Positions 59,424 to 64,000 of a stretch of 64,000 bases of DNA are shown here, in pieces. Position 1 is the stretch's first letter. The number at the start of each line of letters is the position of its first letter. Position numbers and translations under genes: made by a program. Location: the NCBI GenBank assembly GCA_035541895.1, contig DATKMK010000028.1:1-64000 (forward strand). The letters are read 5' to 3'. The notes under the pieces were generated by a model. The model ran no database searches. It was not told the origin of the DNA and saw only the letters and a program-made list of their open reading frames with translations. The DNA is from DATKMK01 sp035541895. Lineage in GTDB: Bacteria > Desulfobacterota > Binatia > HRBIN30 > JACQVA1.

Positions 59424-60277
59424 CCGCTCCACGGCGCGCCGACGCAGAAGCATCGCGAGGCGGTGGTCGGATCGTTGAACCGGATCGCCTCGCACTCGGC
59501 TTGTGAGCGAAACAGTTCGCCGAGCGAATTGGTGACGGTGATCGTCCGGCGCGTCGGCAGGTACGTCTGCGCGCGCGAAAAAGCGTAGTAGCCCCACACC
59601 CGACAGACCAGCGCTGCGTTCAGTTGCCACTGCAACACGCCCATCTGGTCTCGCAACGTCTGATTCTCCTGGCTGAGCTGCGCCAGTCGCTCCGCTTGCG
59701 CCGCCAGCGCGTCGCTGTCGTCCTCGGGGGCTTGGGCGCTGCGCTGAGGGTTACTGCGCAGGTCGGCGAGTTCTTGGCGCAGGTCGGTGTTCTCCTGTTG
59801 CAACGTGGCGTTCTCGTCCTTGACACGTTGTTGGGCCGCCTGGACCTCGTTCAGCGACGACGTGAGCTGCGCGACGCGCGGATCAGGCAATGCGGCGGGA
59901 CTGGGAACCGGAGTTGGAGCGATCACGACAAAGCGTCGTTCGCTTTGAATGAGTGTACCCAGCATCGGGAGGCTCACACGCAACCGATACATTCCCGGCT
60001 TGGAGAGGTCGGCAGCGTCCAGATCGCACGGTGATGGGTGAACCCCGAGCGCCTGCGCGGGACTCCCGTCGGCCGCCAGCACGATGTCCATTCGTGGCGG
60101 TCCCTCCCACTGGACGTGCAGCGGCGGGGTGACGGCCACGCCGTCGGCCGGAGTCAGGATCACCGGCTGCAGCCAACGGGAGAGCGGAGTCTGCACAAGC
60201 AACTCGATCAGCACGACTGTGGCGATGGTGACCGCGATGATGCCGAGCGTTCGACGCACAGCCCGATTATAGGTCAT
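59420..60277 (-). CDS. Membrane-anchored coiled-coil protein, unknown function
   Basis: The 285-residue protein has one N-terminal transmembrane helix (LGIIAVTIATVVLIELLVQ). A beta-rich periplasmic domain follows (about 35-120; ILTPADGVAVTPPLHVQWEGPPRMDIVLAADG, with a fold like an Ig-type or peptidoglycan-associated domain), and then a long coiled coil (about 135-215; leucine-spaced NEVQAAQQRVKDENATLQQ). The C-terminal section has three cysteines (CRVW, CEAI, CFCVG). It is most likely anchored in the inner membrane facing the periplasm. The family is not recognised. Confidence 0.6.
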   Translation of the reverse strand: MTYNRAVRRTLGIIAVTIATVVLIELLVQTPLSRWLQPVILTPADGVAVTPPLHVQWEGPPRMDIVLAADGSPAQALGVHPSPCDLDAADLSKPGMYRLRVSLPMLGTLIQSERRFVVIAPTPVPSPAALPDPRVAQLTSSLNEVQAAQQRVKDENATLQQENTDLRQELADLRSNPQRSAQAPEDDSDALAAQAERLAQLSQENQTLRDQMGVLQWQLNAALVCRVWGYYAFSRAQTYLPTRRTITVTNSLGELFRSQAECEAIRFNDPTTASRCFCVGAPWSG

Positions 60278-60387
60278 GCGGTGCCGACACGGCTACCCGC
60301 ACGCACGACACGCGATGAGCCGAACAAACTTGACTCACTGGGGTATCCCGGTTAAGCGTCAGCGTCTTTCTAGGGCAGGCATTTTCT

Positions 60388-61902
60388 GTGGACACGGACA
60401 GTTCGGATCTGATTGCGGCGCGCCGCCGTAAACTCGCCGAGCTCCGCGCGCGCGGCATCGATCCGTATCCGAATGATTTCCGACCCGAGCACACGGCACG
60501 CGGCGTTCACCAACAATTCGGCGCCGCCGCCCGCGAGGATCTAGAAGGCCACAACGATACCGTCAGTCTTGCGGGCCGGGTGGTTGCGCTCCGCGACTTC
60601 GGCCGCGCGTCGTTTCTTCATGTGCAGGATCGGAGTGGACGCATACAAGCCTACGTCAAGAAGGATGTCGTGGGCGAGGAAAGCTTTGCGACGTTCAAGA
60701 GCGTGGACGTCGGCGACTTCGTCGGTATCGTCGGACGCCCGTTTCGGTCGAAGACCGGGGAGCTGACCATCGAGGTCAAGCAGTTCCGCTATTTGGGCAA
60801 GGCGCTGCACCCCTTGCCGGAGAAGTGGCACGGGTTGACGGATGTCGAGGCGCGCTATCGTCAGCGCTACCTCGATCTCATCGCCAACCCGACCGCGCGC
60901 GACGTGTTCGTTCTGCGTTCGCGGCTCATCGATCGCATTCGCGCGTTCTTCATCGCGCGCGACTTCCTCGAGGTCGAGACGCCGATGATGCAGCCGCTGC
61001 CCGGTGGCGCCGCGGCGCGACCGTTCGTCACCCACCACAACGCGCTCGACATGGATCTCTACCTCCGCATCGCTCCCGAGCTGTATCTCAAGCGGTTGCT
61101 CGTCGGCGGCTTCGACCGAGTGTTCGAGATCAATCGCAACTTCCGCAACGAAGGCATCTCGGTGCGCCATAATCCCGAGTTCACGATGCTGGAGTTCTAC
61201 TGGGCGTATGCGATCTACGAAGACCTCATGGCGTTGACCGAGGAGCTCGTGGTGTCGTTGGCCGATGAACTGCTCGGCACCCGAACGCTGACGTACGGGG
61301 ATTGGACCATCGATCTGTCGCCGCCGTGGCGTCGCCTGTGCATCCCGGAACGCATCGCCGAACGTGCCGGCGTACCGCTCGACGCGGTGTTGGCCCTGGA
61401 TCTCGGGACGCTAAAGACCGCGGCGCGCACGCTGGCTGTCCCCCTCGAGATCGACTTCGAGGCCCAGTATGGCCCAGGCGCGGCTGGATACCTGCTCACC
61501 CATCTGTTCGAGGTGACCGAGGAGCCCGAAGCCATCCAGCCGGTGTTCTTCTATCAGTACCCGGCGGCGGTGTCGCCGTTGGCGCGCCGCAATCGCGAGC
61601 GGCCGCTGTTCGTCGATCGGTTCGAGGCAATCGTCGTTGGGCGTGAACTCGCCAACGCCTTCTCCGAGTTGAACGATCCCGACGATCAGCGTGCGCGCTT
61701 CGAGGAACAACTGCGGGCGAGAGCCGCCGGTGATGAGGAAGCGCACGTGATGGACGAGGACTTCCTTCGCGCGATCGAGCAAGGCATGCCCCCGGCAGCG
61801 GGGGAGGGCATTGGCATCGACCGCCTGGTGATGCTGTTCACCAACTCGCCGTCGATCCGCGACGTCATCCTGTTCCCGCACATGCGGCCACAAAGTCGAT
61901 AG
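60388..61902 (+). CDS. lysS: Lysyl-tRNA synthetase, class II
   Basis: LysS charges tRNA-Lys with lysine. The 504-residue protein has the N-terminal OB-fold anticodon domain (VSLAGRVVALRDFGRASFLHVQDRSGRIQ, about 57-150) and the class II core with motif 2 (FEINRNFRNEGISVRHNPEFTMLEFYWAYA) and motif 3 (GEGIGIDRLVMLFTNSPSIRDVILFPHMRP). GTG 60388 is the start. It begins a lysS-lolC/E-lolD block, which I recall as a common order in delta-type proteobacteria. Confidence 0.97.
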   Translation: MDTDSSDLIAARRRKLAELRARGIDPYPNDFRPEHTARGVHQQFGAAAREDLEGHNDTVSLAGRVVALRDFGRASFLHVQDRSGRIQAYVKKDVVGEESFATFKSVDVGDFVGIVGRPFRSKTGELTIEVKQFRYLGKALHPLPEKWHGLTDVEARYRQRYLDLIANPTARDVFVLRSRLIDRIRAFFIARDFLEVETPMMQPLPGGAAARPFVTHHNALDMDLYLRIAPELYLKRLLVGGFDRVFEINRNFRNEGISVRHNPEFTMLEFYWAYAIYEDLMALTEELVVSLADELLGTRTLTYGDWTIDLSPPWRRLCIPERIAERAGVPLDAVLALDLGTLKTAARTLAVPLEIDFEAQYGPGAAGYLLTHLFEVTEEPEAIQPVFFYQYPAAVSPLARRNRERPLFVDRFEAIVVGRELANAFSELNDPDDQRARFEEQLRARAAGDEEAHVMDEDFLRAIEQGMPPAAGEGIGIDRLVMLFTNSPSIRDVILFPHMRPQSR

Positions 61903-61987
61903 CGGATGCCGTACCGCCTCCCGCGCGTCGTCCGGGATTGCAGATGCCGGCGATCCGCGATCAGCAAGATGCAATAGGCCAGGCGCC

Positions 61988-63244
61988 ATGAGGTACGAAC
62001 TGTTCATCGGCTTGCGGTACTTGCGCGCAAAGCGCAAGGAAGCCTTCATTTCGGTCATCACCGTCATCTCGATGATCGGCGTGATGATCGGCGTGATGAC
62101 CCTGAACATCGCGCTGTCGGTGATGACCGGCTTGGAAGAGGATTTGCGCGATCGCATCCTCGGCTTCAATCCGCACATCGTCATCCTCAGTTACAGCGGC
62201 GGCATCAAGGACTACCAGCCGGTCGTGGATCGCGTCGCCGCGGCCTCGGACGTGGTGGCGGCCGAGCCGTTCATCTACGGCCAGGTGATGCTATCCACGC
62301 AGCAGAATGTTTCCGGCATCGTCGTGCGCGGAGTGTTGCCGGCGCGCGGGGGGGCGGTGGACCTCGAACGCCATCTTCAGCAGGGCCACATCGAGGATCT
62401 GGCGACGCCGCACGCGATCCAGCGTGATCCGGGCATCGGCGGGACGGTGTCCCTCCCGGGTATCATCATCGGAAAGGAACTCGCGCGCCAGTTGAATCTG
62501 GCGGTCGGCGAGCCGGTGAGCGTGATCTCACCGATGGGAACACCGACCGCCGCCGGGATGGTCCCGAAGGTCAAACGCTTCGTGGTGGTCGGCGTGTTCG
62601 ACTCCGGCATGTCCGAATACGACGCGACGTTGGCCTACGTTTCGATGCCCGACGCTCAGCGCTTTTTCGACATGCGCGACACCGTGACCGGGATCGAAGT
62701 CCGCGTGCGCGATCTGTTCAAAGCGCGCGACGTTGCGACCGTGCTTGGCAAGGAGCTGGGCTTTCCATATCGCGTGCGCGACTGGATGGAGGCCAATCAC
62801 AACCTGTGGTCGGCACTCACGCTCGAAAAGACGGTGTACTTCATCGTCCTGCTGCTGATCATTCTGGTGGCGGCGTTCAACATTCTTGCGACGCTTATCA
62901 TGGTGGTGATGGAGAAGCGGAAGGACATCGCCATCCTCAAGTCGATGGGCGCGAGCGCCGCCGGGGTGGCGCGGATTTTCATCTACAAGGGACTGATCAT
63001 CGGCGTCGTCGGCACGCTGACCGGCAACCTGGGCGGCTATCTCGCCGGGTGGGCGTTGCGAAAATACGAGTTCATCACGTTGCCGGCGGACGTTTTTTAC
63101 ACGTCAACCGTGCCGGTGCGCATGTATCCGGAGTACTTCGCGGCGGTCAGCTTTGCGTCCGTGCTGATTTGTCTCTTGGCCACGATCTACCCCGCGCGCC
63201 AGGCGGCTCGGCTGGTTCCAGTCGATGTGATCCGCTATGAGTGA
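61988..63244 (+). CDS. lolC: Lipoprotein-releasing ABC transporter permease (LolC/LolE)
   Basis: The LolCDE complex extracts lipoproteins from the inner membrane for transfer to the outer membrane. The 418-residue protein has an N-terminal helix (about 22-50), a large periplasmic MacB-type domain (about 55-275) and three C-terminal helices (about 283-310, 332-355, 378-402). The opening RYELFIGLRYLRAKRKEAFISVITVIS and the late EKRKDIAILKSMGAS are typical of LolC/LolE. Only one permease gene is present here, so it may work as a homodimer with LolD. It overlaps lolD by 8 bp. Confidence 0.92.
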   Translation: MRYELFIGLRYLRAKRKEAFISVITVISMIGVMIGVMTLNIALSVMTGLEEDLRDRILGFNPHIVILSYSGGIKDYQPVVDRVAAASDVVAAEPFIYGQVMLSTQQNVSGIVVRGVLPARGGAVDLERHLQQGHIEDLATPHAIQRDPGIGGTVSLPGIIIGKELARQLNLAVGEPVSVISPMGTPTAAGMVPKVKRFVVVGVFDSGMSEYDATLAYVSMPDAQRFFDMRDTVTGIEVRVRDLFKARDVATVLGKELGFPYRVRDWMEANHNLWSALTLEKTVYFIVLLLIILVAAFNILATLIMVVMEKRKDIAILKSMGASAAGVARIFIYKGLIIGVVGTLTGNLGGYLAGWALRKYEFITLPADVFYTSTVPVRMYPEYFAAVSFASVLICLLATIYPARQAARLVPVDVIRYE

Positions 63245-63914
63245 GCGCCCGCTGATTCGCGCCGAGCAACTGAGCAAGACCTACGGCGACAGCGGGCGGC
63301 CGATCCCGGTGTTGGTCAACCTCGACCTCGAAGTGCCGGCCGGCCAAACGCTGGTGATCCTCGGCGAATCGGGAGTCGGCAAGAGCACGCTGCTGCACGT
63401 GCTCGGCACGCTGGATCGTCCGACCGGCGGGCGGGTTTGGTTCGACGACACCGACCTGACCGGCCTGAGCGAGCGCGAGCTGGCCGGCTTCCGCAATCGC
63501 GAGGTCGGCTTCATTTTCCAATTTCATCACCTGCTGCCGGACTTCACGGCGGTGGAGAACGTGATGATGCCGGCGCTCATTCGCGGCGAGCGCTTCGACG
63601 AAGCGGAGCGGCGCGCAACCGAGTGTCTCGCGCACGTGGGACTGCGCGATCGTCTACTGCACAAGCCCGGCGAATTGTCCGGCGGTGAACAGCAACGGGT
63701 CGCCATCGCCCGCGCCATCGTCGGGTCGCCGCGCGTCATCTATGCCGACGAGCCGACCGGCAACCTCGATCCCGTCACCGCCGACAGCGTCCACCACCTG
63801 ATCGTCGACTTGAATCGTCGCCACGGCATTACCTTTGTCATCGTGACCCACAACGAGCGCCTCGCCGCGCTCGCAGATCGGATTCTCCGGTTGCACGATG
63901 GCAGACTGGACTGA
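63237..63914 (+). CDS. lolD: Lipoprotein-releasing ABC transporter ATPase
   Basis: The 225-residue ATPase drives lipoprotein release by LolC/E. Walker A is GESGVGKST (43-51), the signature motif is LSGGEQQ and Walker B ends VIYADEPTGNLD. The segment FIFQFHHLLPDFTAVENVMMPAL is characteristic of LolD among ABC ATPases. Its ATG overlaps the permease stop by 8 bp, so the two are translationally coupled. No further gene can be recognised in the last 86 bases of the window. Confidence 0.95.
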   Translation: MSERPLIRAEQLSKTYGDSGRPIPVLVNLDLEVPAGQTLVILGESGVGKSTLLHVLGTLDRPTGGRVWFDDTDLTGLSERELAGFRNREVGFIFQFHHLLPDFTAVENVMMPALIRGERFDEAERRATECLAHVGLRDRLLHKPGELSGGEQQRVAIARAIVGSPRVIYADEPTGNLDPVTADSVHHLIVDLNRRHGITFVIVTHNERLAALADRILRLHDGRLD

Positions 63915-64000
63915 CCGCCGCCGCGACCCTTGCTTTACACCCGTGGGTGCGTTTGCTACGCATTCGCGCCAATCAGATGTGCGGGGACGTGGGGTGCGAG

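Noticed and set aside
1..64000. tRNA, rRNA, CRISPR, insertion sequence or prophage
   Set aside because: Reading the intergenic gaps on both strands showed no cloverleaf with a CCA-type end, no rRNA core sequences, no regularly spaced repeats, and no transposase or integrase motifs. A covariance-model search would be the decisive test for small RNAs.

Overview
The window is high-GC DNA (roughly 60-65% by eye) from a Gram-negative bacterium. It carries a LolC/E-LolD lipoprotein exporter, several lipoproteins and many exported proteins. The mix of many acyl-CoA enzymes, an amidohydrolase, RHS proteins, and secreted proteins that begin with a Cys-Val-Gly-Asp-Cys EF-hand doublet followed by a Thr/Pro linker resembles uncultured deltaproteobacteria-like lineages such as Candidatus Binatota. 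That placement is inference; no marker gene here settles it beyond LysS. I see no rRNA, tRNA, CRISPR array, transposase or prophage.

Layout. 1-1.7 kb: the 3' end of an Ala/Gly-rich gene, a small membrane protein and an exported protein. 1.8-10.1 kb: a central-carbon block with ethylmalonyl-CoA mutase, a TPR membrane protein on the opposite strand, a malyl-CoA lyase-type enzyme, a fumarylacetoacetase-family hydrolase and GTP-dependent PEP carboxykinase. This fits the ethylmalonyl-CoA route of acetyl-CoA assimilation feeding gluconeogenesis. 10.2-11.5 kb: an amidohydrolase. 11.7-19.4 kb: three surface or secreted proteins in a row (a 1682-residue RHS protein, a protein with one YD repeat and IPT/TIG-like domains, and a glycine-rich protein). 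19.45-21.7 kb: an ilvB-ilvN acetolactate synthase operon on the minus strand. It is preceded by a 30-codon leader peptide rich in Leu and Val codons and a rho-independent terminator, which together look like a classic attenuator.

21.7-26 kb: a methyltransferase, an SDR dehydrogenase, a glutathione peroxidase, a glutathione S-transferase, a small membrane protein and a CsgG-like lipoprotein. 26.2-29.7 kb: a single-chain biotin carboxylase/BCCP/carboxyltransferase whose ATP-grasp domain is interrupted in frame by a pair of REP-like palindromes. 29.8-30.4 kb: remnants of an antitoxin and a secreted-protein gene. 30.6-36.1 kb: a PAS-GAF-GAF histidine kinase coupled to a PDZ-like exported protein, an acyl-CoA dehydrogenase, a rubrerythrin-like protein and a deazaflavin-dependent oxidoreductase-family protein.

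36.4-43.2 kb: a transglutaminase-DUF2126 protein, a circularly permuted ATP-grasp/alpha-E fusion and a second transglutaminase, a predicted peptide-modification cluster. 43.2-47.7 kb: a patatin, an MFS transporter and a ThDP enzyme on the minus strand. 47.9-50 kb: an exported OB-fold protein with exported MsrA and MsrB, a likely periplasmic methionine sulfoxide repair set. 50.1-60.3 kb: a vanadium haloperoxidase-like lipoprotein, an old-yellow-enzyme family protein, a lipase divergent from a wax ester synthase/DGAT, a secreted Thr/Ser/Pro-rich EF-hand protein, an enoyl-CoA hydratase, an L,D-transpeptidase and a coiled-coil membrane protein. 60.4-63.9 kb: lysS, lolC/E and lolD.

The most unusual signals are the paired palindromes embedded in the carboxylase gene and the leader-peptide attenuator in front of ilvBN. 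Next come the transglutaminase/ATP-grasp cluster and the EF-hand doublet shared by two otherwise unrelated secreted proteins.
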